From the NCBI GenBank assembly GCA_046331175.1, contig JAXLRI010000010.1, forward strand, positions 1 through 64,000: a DNA stretch of 64,000 bases, written 5' to 3'. Each line of letters starts with the position of its first letter. Positions within the stretch are counted from its first letter, which is position 1. Below are positions 16,641 through 25,363 of this stretch, in pieces. Source of the DNA: JAWKIW01 sp046331175. Lineage in GTDB: Bacteria; Actinomycetota; Acidimicrobiia; Acidimicrobiales; Acidimicrobilacustridaceae. Made by a program: the position numbers and the translations under genes. The notes under the pieces were generated by a model. That model saw only the letters and a program-made list of their open reading frames with translations. It was not told the DNA's origin and ran no database searches.

Positions 16641-18230
16641 ATGGCGACCCCCGCTCCCCCTCCGGCCGACGCCGCCCCCGGGGCCACCGCCCCGGCCGGT
16701 CCCCGCCACGTGGTGGTGGTCCTGCTCGACAGCCTCAACCGGCACCTCCTCGGCTGCTACGGCAGCGCCGAGTTCGCCACCCCGAACCTCGACCGCTTCG
16801 CCGCCCGGGCAGCCCGGTTCACCAACCACTTCGTCGGTTCGCTGCCGTGCATGCCCGCCCGCCACGACCTGCTGTGCGGCACGCTCGACTTCCCGTGGCG
16901 GCCGTGGGGCTCGGTCGAGCTGTGGGATGAGCCGCTGACCCGCCCGCTCCGCCGGGCCGGGGTCGTCACCCAGCTGGTCTCGGACCACCCCCACCTGTTC
17001 GAGACCGGTGGCGAGAACTACCACACCGACTTCACCGCCTGGGACTACCAGCGCGGCCACGAGGGCGACCCGTGGAAGACGGTGCCCGACCCGTCGTGGG
17101 TCGGCGCGCCGAGCTTCGGTCGCGGGCACATGCCCTACGACGACAGCCGGGGCTGGTTCCGAGGCGAGGAGGACTTCCCCGGGCCCCGCACGATGGCGGC
17201 GGCCGCCCGCTGGCTCGACGAGAACGCCGGCCGCCACGAACGCTCCTTCCTCTTCGTCGACGAGTTCGACCCGCACGAGCCGTTCGACACGCCCGAGCCC
17301 TACGCCTCGATGTACGACGACGCCTGGGAGGGCCCCCACCTCATCTGGCCGCCCTACACCGTGGGCGCGGTGGCCAAGGGCGTGATCACCGAGCGCGAGG
17401 GCCGGCAGGTGCGGGCCAGCTACGGCGCCAAGCTGACCATGATCGACTCGTGGTTCGGCCGGGTCCTCGACGCCCTCGACCGCCACGGCCGGTGGGACGA
17501 CACCGCGGTGGTGGTGTGCACCGACCACGGCCACCACCTCGGCGAGAAGGACGTGTGGGGCAAGCCGGGCGCGCCGCTCTACGAGACCATCGCCCACACG
17601 CCGCTGCTGATCTGGTGGCCCGGATCGCCCCGCAACGGCCGCACGGTCGACGCGCTCACGACCACCGTCGACCTCCACGCCACCCTGCTCGACGCGTTCG
17701 GCGTCGAGGCGGCCGGGTCGACCCACGGCCGCTCGCTCGTGCCGCTGCTCCGGGGCGATGCCACCGCCGTGCGCGAGCACCTGCTGGCCGGCATGTGGGC
17801 GCGCGAGGTCCACCTCATCACCGGGCGCCACAAGTACTGCCGGGCGCCCGTCGCCGACAACGCTCCGCTCAGCATGTGGTCGAACCGCTGGTCGACGATG
17901 CCCATCCACATGGCGGGCGTCGACCCGTCGACGCTGTTCCCACCGCCCGACGATCGGGCGTGGCTCGACCACATGCCCGGCTCGGCCATCCCGGTCATCC
18001 GCCAGCCGTTCGTGCCCGGCGACCTGTTGCCCTACTGGGGCTACGGCACCGGCCACACCCACCACCTCTGGGACCTGTCGGTCGACCCGACCGAGGACGA
18101 GGACCGGGCGGGGGCGGCGGCGGGCACCGCGGACGCCCGCCTCGAAGCCGACCTGGCCGACGCCCTGCGCGACGCGCTCGTCGCCATCGACGCCCCCGCC
18201 GAGCAGCTCGAGCGCCTGGCGCTGACCTGA
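16641..18230 (+). CDS. Sulfatase-family hydrolase (formylglycine type)
   Basis: A 529-residue member of the alkaline-phosphatase superfamily. The sulfatase signature CxPxR is present as CMPAR (C70-R74), so C70 would be converted to formylglycine by a maturation enzyme that is not in this window. Metal ligands are visible as D30 in VLLDSLN and in the later CTDHGHHLGEKD. There is no signal peptide, so it should act in the cytoplasm on a sulfate ester; phosphonate or phospho-ester hydrolysis is also known in this fold. The frame is open far upstream, but family similarity starts at HVVVVLLDS, which supports the ATG at 16641. Its last 13 codons lie in a 67-base repeat. Confidence 0.88.
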   Translation: MATPAPPPADAAPGATAPAGPRHVVVVLLDSLNRHLLGCYGSAEFATPNLDRFAARAARFTNHFVGSLPCMPARHDLLCGTLDFPWRPWGSVELWDEPLTRPLRRAGVVTQLVSDHPHLFETGGENYHTDFTAWDYQRGHEGDPWKTVPDPSWVGAPSFGRGHMPYDDSRGWFRGEEDFPGPRTMAAAARWLDENAGRHERSFLFVDEFDPHEPFDTPEPYASMYDDAWEGPHLIWPPYTVGAVAKGVITEREGRQVRASYGAKLTMIDSWFGRVLDALDRHGRWDDTAVVVCTDHGHHLGEKDVWGKPGAPLYETIAHTPLLIWWPGSPRNGRTVDALTTTVDLHATLLDAFGVEAAGSTHGRSLVPLLRGDATAVREHLLAGMWAREVHLITGRHKYCRAPVADNAPLSMWSNRWSTMPIHMAGVDPSTLFPPPDDRAWLDHMPGSAIPVIRQPFVPGDLLPYWGYGTGHTHHLWDLSVDPTEDEDRAGAAAGTADARLEADLADALRDALVAIDAPAEQLERLALT

Positions 18231-18389
18231 GCCCGTCACCACCGACACCCGAGACGACCATCGGCACGAGCAACGGAAGGGCCAGGCGCTGACCTGAGCC
18301 CGTCACCACCGACACCCCCGCCGACCAGCGGGATGAGCAGCGGGAGCGCCGGGCGGTGACCGGCGCTCGTCGCGAGGCCGTGCCGTAAG
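18189..18389 (+). repeat. Degenerate 67-bp tandem repeat, three units
   Basis: Units begin at 18189, 18256 and 18323. Within them a 33-base segment is identical between 18218-18250 and 18285-18317. The first unit encodes the end of the sulfatase, including its stop codon; the third has diverged after CGTC at about 18372 and runs into leader element B. It looks like an old local duplication of the gene end. Confidence 0.75.
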
Positions 18390-18412
18390 CGCGGCGGGAC
18401 GGCGCGGTCAGG
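18357..18412 (+). promoter_or_regulatory. Leader element B upstream of the secreted protease gene
   Basis: The 31-base core (18382-18412) begins GCCGTAAGCG and ends CGCGGTCAGG, like element A. The outer bases TGACCG (18357-18362) and CGGTCA (18405-18410) can pair, and GCCGT/ACGGC pairs inside. It ends 59 bases before the ATG. Same two readings as element A: structured RNA or special promoter. Confidence 0.4.
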
Positions 18413-18471
18413 GCGGGTGCGGCCATCGGGCCGCCGACCCACCCGTCCGCCGTCCTCGTCGAGGTGCCGCC

Positions 18472-19551
18472 ATGTCGATCCAACCGTCCGGTGCCCAGCC
18501 GATCCAGCCCGCCCCTCGCGACCGCCACCCGCGCCGTGTGCGACGCGCCGCGGCCATCGCCGCCACCGCCCTCGGCCTGGCCGCCGCCGGGGGTGGGGCG
18601 ATCACCGTCGGGGCCGACCAGGCCGAGGCCGTCACCAACGCCGCGCCCACCGCCTCGGCACCGGCGGTGGTACGCCTCGACTTCTTCCGCGTCAGCGACG
18701 GGGCGTCGGTGGGGACCTGCTCGGGGCTGACCCTGACCCGGCACTGGGTGCTCACCTCGGCGCACTGCCTCCGCGGGCGCAGCGTCTCCACCTCCCGCGT
18801 GCAGGTGTCCCGCACGATCGCACCGAGCGTCAACGAGGTCGTCTACCCGACCGGCCCGGCCCGCTTCCACAACCACCCCGACTACGACGAGCGGCTCGGC
18901 ACCATCGACCGGGGCAACGACGTCGGCCTCGTGCAGCTGCAGGGCGACGGCCAACGGGCCTTCACCGCCGGTCGCATCTACGACGGCCCGACCCGGGGCG
19001 ACGGGTGGAAGGACAGCCGGGCCACGGTGGCCGTCCACGGCTACGGCCGCCCCGGGGTGCCGGGCTCGAGCACGTGCGCGGCGACCGGCTCGGGCACCAA
19101 GCGGTTCGGCTGGATCACCCTCACCGGCGACACGGTCGACGCCGGCACCTTCGGCACGGGCGAGCCGCTCGCCGTCGAAGGGCACGAGACCACCCAGAGG
19201 ATCTGCGAGGGCGACTCGGGCGGCACCTGGTCGATCGACGGGCCGGCCGGCCCCCTCGCCTTCGCCCTGACGTCGGGTCCGGGGGCGCGGTTCCACGACC
19301 TGACCTCCCCCTGGGCCACGCTCATCCGACCCAAGCTGGCCTGGGCCCAGCAGCAGGGCACGGCGAAGGGGCAGCCGTTCACCTGCACCACCCGCACGCA
19401 GTACGCGCTGCAGTACCTCACCTGCGCCGAGCCGACGCCGCCCCGACCGCCGGTCGCCGATCCCGGGCCGGGCACGCTCGACCCGGGCACCACGCCGCGG
19501 GCTCCCGGCGCCGCCCTGCCGGGCGGCACAGGTCGCGTGGCACAGGGCTGA
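18472..19551 (+). CDS. Secreted trypsin-like serine protease (S1)
   Basis: A 359-residue protein with a long signal region (hydrophobic about 26-46, likely cleavage near AEA-VT at 53). The chymotrypsin-fold triad is H98 in TSAHC, D150 in RGNDVGLVQL and S249 in CEGDSGG, so the enzyme should be active. Cysteines flank the His and Ser as in S1 disulfides. After the catalytic domain (to about 290) there is a cysteine pair and a Pro-rich tail. It is probably released or held at the wall by the tail. GAGGTG lies five bases before the ATG. The shared leader element suggests joint control with the RTX-like protein. Confidence 0.9.
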   Translation: MSIQPSGAQPIQPAPRDRHPRRVRRAAAIAATALGLAAAGGGAITVGADQAEAVTNAAPTASAPAVVRLDFFRVSDGASVGTCSGLTLTRHWVLTSAHCLRGRSVSTSRVQVSRTIAPSVNEVVYPTGPARFHNHPDYDERLGTIDRGNDVGLVQLQGDGQRAFTAGRIYDGPTRGDGWKDSRATVAVHGYGRPGVPGSSTCAATGSGTKRFGWITLTGDTVDAGTFGTGEPLAVEGHETTQRICEGDSGGTWSIDGPAGPLAFALTSGPGARFHDLTSPWATLIRPKLAWAQQQGTAKGQPFTCTTRTQYALQYLTCAEPTPPRPPVADPGPGTLDPGTTPRAPGAALPGGTGRVAQG

Positions 19552-19604
19552 GGGTCGCGCCCCTCCCCCGCGTCACGGTCTCGCTGACGTCGGCGCGACG
19601 CGGC

Positions 19605-22118
19605 CTACCCCCCGCCGGACCAGGTCCCGAGCGGGCACGTCAGGTGCCAGGCCGGGCCACCCGGCCGTTCGGCGACCGAGACGCCCGCAGGGCCGGCCTG
19701 GAGGCCGAGCACGCCGAGGAGGCCCAGCAGGGGGCCGGCGTGGGCGTTGGAGTTCATCACCGGGAACTCGGCCATCGGCGTGGCCGGCTGCACGAACGTC
19801 TCCCCCGGCCGGCTGCCGAAGTGGGCGTTGTAGGCGTCGGGCCCGCTCCAGATGCCGTACCAGACGTGCGGGTAGGCGCGTGCGTGGGCGGCGAGGCTCT
19901 GGGCCCGGAGGCACGCCCAGGCGAGGTCGATGTCGTGCTCGGCGAGGCCCCAGGCGAGCAGGCCGTTCACCGCCGCCCACACCCCGCCGTTGCAGTCCCA
20001 CCCGGGGGCGAGCATCCCGGCCCGCACCGGGTGCGGTCGGTCGAGGATCGTCGCCCCGATCGGGGACGGTCGGAGGCACCGGTCGACGATCGCCTCCACG
20101 AGCCGGGTCCGCTGGTCGTCGGTGCCGATGCCGGCGATCAGGCACCAGACCTGACCGTCGAGGAACAGGTGCCGATTCCCCACCGGTCCACCCCGCCCGT
20201 CGAAGCCACGAAGGAACCACGAGCCGTTCCACGTCGCCTCCATCGCCCGGCGCAGCCGATCGGCCGTCGCCCGCAGCTCGGCGGCGAGGGCCGGGTCGTC
20301 GTGGGCGACGAGCTCAGCCGCCCGCGGCAGCACGTGCACGGCGAAGGCGGTGTTGAAGCCCGACTCGCCGTGCTCGTGGAAGGCTCGGCGGTCCGCCACC
20401 ATCGCCGAGATGGGGTCGGCCCAGTCGCCGCTGCCGACCCGCACCAGGCCGTGGGGTCCGGTGCCGATCCGCTCGACCAGGTACCGGTGCGCCAGCGCCA
20501 CCCGCTGGCGCGGGGTGGCCGCCCCCGCTGCCGGTGGGTCGAACGGGATCGGCTCGTCGAGCAGGGCGCGGTCCCCGGTGGCCCACACGTACTCGGTGAG
20601 CGCCCACAGCCAGAAGATGGGCAGGTCGGTCGGCGCGGCGTGGATGCCTCCCGAGGTGGTCCGCCCCCGCCCGGTGTGGGCGTAGGCCACCGAGCCCGAG
20701 CGACGGGTCATGCGGGCCATGACGACCAGCGCGTCACGAGCGCCGGCGGGATCGGCGAAGGCCAGGGGCAGTGACGAGATGGCGTAGTCGCGCGGCGCGC
20801 CCTGCAGCCCGTGGACGTACCCGTAGGCCGAGCCCTGGGCCGGGTAGCTCGCCCCGAACCAGTCGTCGCGCTGCTGCCGACCGACCAGCTGCGCCGCGTG
20901 CCAGGTCGCCTCCCGGGCGAGGCTCGCCACCGGGGGGAGGTCCTCGCCGTCGCCCGATCGGCCGGCGGGCGAGGGCGAGTCGTCGTCGGGGTGACGGGGG
21001 TCGCCGGTTGCGGGATCGTCCGACGCTCGGCCGACCGGCGCAGGCGACGGCGACGGCGAGAGAGACGGCGACGGATCCACCGTGAGGCGGAGGCGATCGG
21101 TCCACCACCGCGCCGACGACGACGGCGGCGTGGCCTCGACGGCAGCGACCGCGTCGTCCCGCTCGACGTCGTCGCGGGCCAGCACCAGGGCGAAGGTCGC
21201 GCCGGCCACGGTGCTGCCGTCGGCGCCCTGCACCCGCAGCCCGGGGCCCGGTGGACCGTCCGCGTGGACCGCGAGCGTGGCACCGGGTGCCCCGGCCAGG
21301 CCGGCGAGCACGAGGTCGGGAAGGGCGGGGTCGAACCACGCCTGGGTCGCGGGTGCATCCCGGCCGGGCCGGCGCCGCGCCCGGACGACGAGGGACCGAC
21401 CGCCCGGGTCGACCTCGACCGCGCCCAGGAGCCGGCGGCCGAGCACCCGGCGGACGCCGTCGGTCGAGGCCCGCACGGCCGCCGCCGCGGCGAACAGCGT
21501 CGTCCAGGCGAGCCGATCCACCCCGGCGTAGCCGCGCGGTGCGGGGGTGCGCCGGCTCATCAGCGCCCCCACCAGCAGCGGCCGGGGTGCCAGCGCCAGC
21601 CCCTCGTGGATCCACCGCGGCCCGATCCCGCCCGCGGGCACGTCGATCTCGACGTCGATCCGGAGGGCCGGCCGCTCACCGTCCACGACGGACACCCGGC
21701 GACGCACGGCGGCGCCGCCGGCGGCGCGGGCGGACCACTCGGCCCACCCCGCCCCCCACGTCGCGGCGATGGTCTCGGGCTGCAGGCCGTCGACGTCCCA
21801 CGCCCGACGCCCGTCGGTCAGGCGGACGACGCCCCGCCGGGCGGTCCACACGGCGAGGCCGCCGTCGACGGAGGCCAGGGCGGTGATCCGCCGGTTGGCG
21901 ACCTGGTGCCAGCAGGCACCGAGACCGCCCTCGGGGAGCACGAGGGCCGCGGCGGGCACGGCGGTCCGGACGTGGAAGGCGGGCTGGTCGTCGTGGTCGC
22001 AGCCCCAGGCCCCGAGGTGACCGCCGTCGAGGTCGGTCGCCGGGCGAACACCGTCGGACCCGTCGCCGTCGAGGTCACCCTGGTCGCCCTGGTCGCCCTC
22101 GTCGCCCTGGTGGTGCAT
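19605..22118 (-). CDS. Large glycoside-phosphorylase/hydrolase-like protein (GH94/GH36 type)
   Basis: An 837-residue protein. The N-terminal part is beta-rich; a low-complexity Pro/Ser/Asp linker covers about residues 348-397; then comes an alpha/alpha-barrel with GLQGAPRDYAISSLPL, LTEYVWATGDRALLDE, SGDWADP (Asp565 at the place of the GDWND acid of GH94) and YPHVWYGIWSGPDAYN near the end. This order resembles GH94 phosphorylases and cyclic-glucan-synthase-type domains, though the motif is GDWAD rather than GDWND. It should act on a glucan or disaccharide; which one is open. The start at 22118 has GGAGGCGG just upstream. It has no signal peptide and starts with an acidic DEGDQGDQGD run. The next gene is divergent. 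Confidence 0.7.
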   Translation of the reverse strand: MHHQGDEGDQGDQGDLDGDGSDGVRPATDLDGGHLGAWGCDHDDQPAFHVRTAVPAAALVLPEGGLGACWHQVANRRITALASVDGGLAVWTARRGVVRLTDGRRAWDVDGLQPETIAATWGAGWAEWSARAAGGAAVRRRVSVVDGERPALRIDVEIDVPAGGIGPRWIHEGLALAPRPLLVGALMSRRTPAPRGYAGVDRLAWTTLFAAAAAVRASTDGVRRVLGRRLLGAVEVDPGGRSLVVRARRRPGRDAPATQAWFDPALPDLVLAGLAGAPGATLAVHADGPPGPGLRVQGADGSTVAGATFALVLARDDVERDDAVAAVEATPPSSSARWWTDRLRLTVDPSPSLSPSPSPAPVGRASDDPATGDPRHPDDDSPSPAGRSGDGEDLPPVASLAREATWHAAQLVGRQQRDDWFGASYPAQGSAYGYVHGLQGAPRDYAISSLPLAFADPAGARDALVVMARMTRRSGSVAYAHTGRGRTTSGGIHAAPTDLPIFWLWALTEYVWATGDRALLDEPIPFDPPAAGAATPRQRVALAHRYLVERIGTGPHGLVRVGSGDWADPISAMVADRRAFHEHGESGFNTAFAVHVLPRAAELVAHDDPALAAELRATADRLRRAMEATWNGSWFLRGFDGRGGPVGNRHLFLDGQVWCLIAGIGTDDQRTRLVEAIVDRCLRPSPIGATILDRPHPVRAGMLAPGWDCNGGVWAAVNGLLAWGLAEHDIDLAWACLRAQSLAAHARAYPHVWYGIWSGPDAYNAHFGSRPGETFVQPATPMAEFPVMNSNAHAGPLLGLLGVLGLQAGPAGVSVAERPGGPAWHLTCPLGTWSGGG

Positions 22119-22278
22119 CCGCCTCCGACTCCCCCGGGCGCCCCGTCCGACGCGCCCGTCACCATCGATCGGCGCGACCCCGCCCAGGAGACCCGTCGAT
22201 CCGCAGGTCCCGCCGCCGTCAGCGTCCCCACCGGACCACCGGACCACCGGTGACTGTAGCGACCCCCTCGCCGGCGGT

Positions 22279-22284
22279 TAGGTT
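22279..22284 (+). promoter_or_regulatory. Leaderless-type -10 box of the small lipoprotein-like gene
   Basis: TAGGTT, eight bases before the ATG at 22293. Confidence 0.5.
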
Positions 22285-22292
22285 GCCGATCC

Positions 22293-22973
22293 ATGGGCCC
22301 GAACTGCACCGCGCCGGGGTGCCGGCGCCGCACGACCACGCGACGAACGCCGGCGGCCGCCGCCCTGGTGACGCTGCTGCTGCTCGCCGGCACCGCAGCC
22401 TGCGGCCGGGGTGAGGAACCAGCCGGCGGCACCGCCACCGGCGCCCCCACGGAGGGGGCGGCCCTCGTCGAGCCGACCACGACCATCCCGGCGACGACCA
22501 CCACCGTCGACCCGGGCACACTGCCCCAGACCGAGGCCAAGCCGGCGGTCGACAGCGCCGACTTCGACGCCCGGGTGCAGGCGCTGTGGAAGGGCATCGT
22601 CGACGACGACCCCGCGGAGGCGATGCCGTTCTTCTTCCCGCTGACGGCCTACCGCCAGGTCAAGCCCATCAAGGACCCCGACGGGGACTGGAAGAACCGG
22701 CTCGTCGGCACCTACGAGCAGGAGATCCACGCCCTGCACAAGCAGCTGGGCAAGGACCCCTCGGCCGCCGTGTTCGAGGGCATCGACGTCCCCATGGGGA
22801 ACGCCCAGTGGATGAAGCCGGGGACCGAGAACAACAAGCTCCCCTACTGGCGGGTGCTCAGCTCGAAGGTCCGCTACTCGGTCGGCGGCCAGAAGAAGAG
22901 CTTCGTCGTGTCGTCGATGATCTCGTGGCGGGGCGAGTGGTACGTGGTGCACCTCACCGCACCGCCCCGCTGA
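22293..22973 (+). CDS. Exported lipoprotein-like protein, function unknown
   Basis: A 226-residue protein with a twin-basic N-terminus, a hydrophobic stretch (22-36) and a lipobox-like GTAAC at C37; Thr rather than Leu at the -3 position makes acylation likely but not certain. A Thr/Pro linker follows to about residue 80. The folded part (90-226) has FDARVQALWKGIVDDDP and a closing WRGEWYVVHL, reminiscent of small NTF2-like or copper-amine-type lipoprotein domains, but I cannot name the family. It is divergent from the GH94-like gene with 174 bases between. Confidence 0.7.
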   Translation: MGPNCTAPGCRRRTTTRRTPAAAALVTLLLLAGTAACGRGEEPAGGTATGAPTEGAALVEPTTTIPATTTTVDPGTLPQTEAKPAVDSADFDARVQALWKGIVDDDPAEAMPFFFPLTAYRQVKPIKDPDGDWKNRLVGTYEQEIHALHKQLGKDPSAAVFEGIDVPMGNAQWMKPGTENNKLPYWRVLSSKVRYSVGGQKKSFVVSSMISWRGEWYVVHLTAPPR

Positions 22974-23042
22974 GACGGCCGATCCCCCGACCGGACCGGC
23001 GCCCCTGACCGGACCGGGTCCACCGACCGACGGCCCGCCAGA

Positions 23043-23768
23043 TCAGCCCGGTCCGCCCACCGCGGCCCACGCCTCGGGGGCGTCGAGGCCGGACAGGACG
23101 ACATCGGCCCCGGAGAGGTCCTGGTGGCTGGGTGAACCGGCGGGGGCGTTGGCCGCCGCCGTGCCCACCACCCACATGCCGGCCGCGATGCCCGCGCCGA
23201 TGCCCGGCTCGGAGTCCTCGACCACCACGCAGCGGTGGGGCGCGGCGCCGAGCCGCTCGGCCGCCAGCAGGTAGGCGTCGGGAGCCGGCTTGCCGGGGCC
23301 GTAGTCCTCGGCGGGGACGAACACGTCGAGCTGGCCGAGCACGCCGAGGTGGGTGAGGGCCGCCTCGGCCTCGCGGCGCAGCGACCCGGTGACCACGCCG
23401 ACGGCGATGCCGGCCGCGCCGAGCGCCTCGATCAGCTCGCGGCCACCCTCGAGCACCCGCATCGGGTGACCGTCGGCCACCAGCACCTCGCTCCACGCCA
23501 CGACGCGGTCGAGGAACTCGGCGAACCCGAGGCCGGTGCGGTCGCCGATGCGCAAGCCGTCGTAGACGTCCTGCCAGGCCCGGCCGAGGTAGGCGGCGGC
23601 CTCGGTCTCGCCGAGCGGCGCGCCGGCGTCGGCTGCGGCCCGGCGCAGCGACTCGAGCATCAGCGGCTCGCGGTCCATCAGCGTGCCGTCGAGGTCGAAC
23701 AGCACGGCGTCGGGCGGCGACGGTGGAGCCGACGGGCGCCCCGGACCGGACACCGGATCACCGACCAT
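23043..23768 (-). CDS. HAD-superfamily phosphatase (beta-phosphoglucomutase-like)
   Basis: A 241-residue enzyme with all four HAD motifs: FDLDGTLMD (nucleophile and acid Asp), VVTGSLRREAE, KPAPDAY (Lys) and VEDSEPGI (Asp). The helical cap of the phosphoglycolate phosphatase/beta-phosphoglucomutase type sits between motifs I and II. It would remove phosphate from a small sugar phosphate or isomerise it. The ATG at 23768 overlaps the stop of the metallophosphoesterase gene by 11 bases and has GGAGG upstream, so the two are translationally coupled. Confidence 0.88.
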   Translation of the reverse strand: MVGDPVSGPGRPSAPPSPPDAVLFDLDGTLMDREPLMLESLRRAAADAGAPLGETEAAAYLGRAWQDVYDGLRIGDRTGLGFAEFLDRVVAWSEVLVADGHPMRVLEGGRELIEALGAAGIAVGVVTGSLRREAEAALTHLGVLGQLDVFVPAEDYGPGKPAPDAYLLAAERLGAAPHRCVVVEDSEPGIGAGIAAGMWVVGTAAANAPAGSPSHQDLSGADVVLSGLDAPEAWAAVGGPG

Positions 23769-25320
23769 CGGAACCCTCCTCAGGGGCGTCGGACGAGACG
23801 GACGAGACGGGCGGGTCGGCCGGCACCGCCGGCACGGCCGGTTCGACGACGAGGTGGCCGTCGGGACCACGGCGCAGGACGCGCCGGGCGACCGGGCGGC
23901 CATCCACCTCGGCGACCACGGCGGCGTCGGGGGTGGACCCGTCGGCCCAGTGCCACGCCACGAGGGACACGGCCGGCGCCGACCCGTCGCCGGGACCGGC
24001 GGCGCCGTCCCACTCGACGGCGGTCAGCATGCCGTGGAACACCCCGCACCCGGCGTTGACGTAGCGATCCCACGACCGTCGGCCCCGGGGATCGGCCGGT
24101 CGGTCGAGCGGGAGGTGGGTGTGGCCCAGCACGAGCCACGGACCAGCGTCGCCGAAGTGGGCCGTCCACGCGTCGTGCAGCACCACCTCGTCCATCGAGT
24201 ACAGGTGGCGGTTGGCGCCGAACAACGTCGACACCTCGGTGAGGGTGCTGGGCTGCTCCCCGGACAGGAGCCGGCGGGTCGCGTCGGCCGTGGGTCGACC
24301 CGGGTTGCCCCCGGTGAAGGGGGCGTCACCGACCGTCGACCCCAGCCAGGTGCCGAGCTTGCCGAGGCCGGCCCGCCCCGGCGCGTTCCACGCATCGGTG
24401 TGGTGGCCGTGCGTCACGAGCCCGACCCCACCGTCGGGGCCGTCGAGGACGAGGGCGTCGAGGACGTCGAGCCCCGGGTGGACCTCGGCCAGGCGAGCGG
24501 CCACGTCCTCGTCGAGGTAGGCGTCGTCGTGGTTGCCGACGATCCGGTGGTAGCGCCCGTGGGCGTGGAACCGGTCCTGGATGCGCTCGTAGATGGCGGC
24601 GTTGTGGTCGACCACCCGGCGGAGGTGCTCGGCGTACACGGCGCGGAGGAGCCGACGACCCGAGCGCCCACGCCAGGCGTGGCCGAGCCATCGACCGACC
24701 TCGTACACGACGCCGTAGGTGGACCCGCCCACCATCCAGAAGTCCTCGACGTCGCCGTCCTCGACCAGGCCCCACCCGCCGTCGCCGTACCAGTCGAGGA
24801 GGGCGCCGTAGAGGGAGGTGGTGTCCTGCAGGCCCGGCCAGTCATTGGTGCCGGCCGGGCCCCGGTGCAGGTCGGAGGTGATGACGTACCGTCCGGCCGC
24901 CGATGCCCGTTGGACCCGAGCGAACAGCGGGCGCGCACGACGGGCCTCGTCGCCCCCTTCGATCGAGCGGTCGGCGAGCAGGTCGGCGACGAGCCCGGGG
25001 TACTGCCACGCCAGGTCGGTGACCGCCTCGTTGTTCCGCAGGGCGACCCGACCGACCACCGGACCACCGACGAGGCCCCCCAGCCCGATGAGGGCCAGCT
25101 TCAGGGCCGCTGCACCGCTGGCGACGGCTCCAGGCTCGGGGTCGGCGACGCCGGCGAGGGCGGCGGCGTCGACGTGGAGCCGGCGGGCCCGTCGACCACG
25201 ATCGGCGCGGGCCGCGATCGCGGCGGCCGTCGTCCACCACCGCGCCACGGCGTCGGCCGCCCCGCGGGGGGCCGGCCCGGACGGCGCGCCGGGGAGCGCG
25301 GCGGCGGAGGCGGTCGTCAT
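23758..25320 (-). CDS. Calcineurin-like metallophosphoesterase
   Basis: A 520-residue protein. Residues about 130-440 form the two-metal phosphoesterase core with SDLHRG, EDGDVED (GDxxD variant), VGNHDD, THGHH and GHTHLP in the expected order. The first 110 residues include a short hydrophobic segment that may anchor it to the membrane; the tail (about 445-520) reads like a small beta domain. Substrate is unknown; such enzymes cleave nucleotides, lipid phosphates or cyclic nucleotides. It is followed in the same operon by an overlapping HAD phosphatase and preceded by the Bax-inhibitor-1 gene 43 bases upstream. Confidence 0.88.
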   Translation of the reverse strand: MTTASAAALPGAPSGPAPRGAADAVARWWTTAAAIAARADRGRRARRLHVDAAALAGVADPEPGAVASGAAALKLALIGLGGLVGGPVVGRVALRNNEAVTDLAWQYPGLVADLLADRSIEGGDEARRARPLFARVQRASAAGRYVITSDLHRGPAGTNDWPGLQDTTSLYGALLDWYGDGGWGLVEDGDVEDFWMVGGSTYGVVYEVGRWLGHAWRGRSGRRLLRAVYAEHLRRVVDHNAAIYERIQDRFHAHGRYHRIVGNHDDAYLDEDVAARLAEVHPGLDVLDALVLDGPDGGVGLVTHGHHTDAWNAPGRAGLGKLGTWLGSTVGDAPFTGGNPGRPTADATRRLLSGEQPSTLTEVSTLFGANRHLYSMDEVVLHDAWTAHFGDAGPWLVLGHTHLPLDRPADPRGRRSWDRYVNAGCGVFHGMLTAVEWDGAAGPGDGSAPAVSLVAWHWADGSTPDAAVVAEVDGRPVARRVLRRGPDGHLVVEPAVPAVPADPPVSSVSSDAPEEGSDGR

Positions 25321-25363
25321 CGACGGGGTGGAGGCTCGTCGGCCGGGGCTGGCGGCCGGTGCC

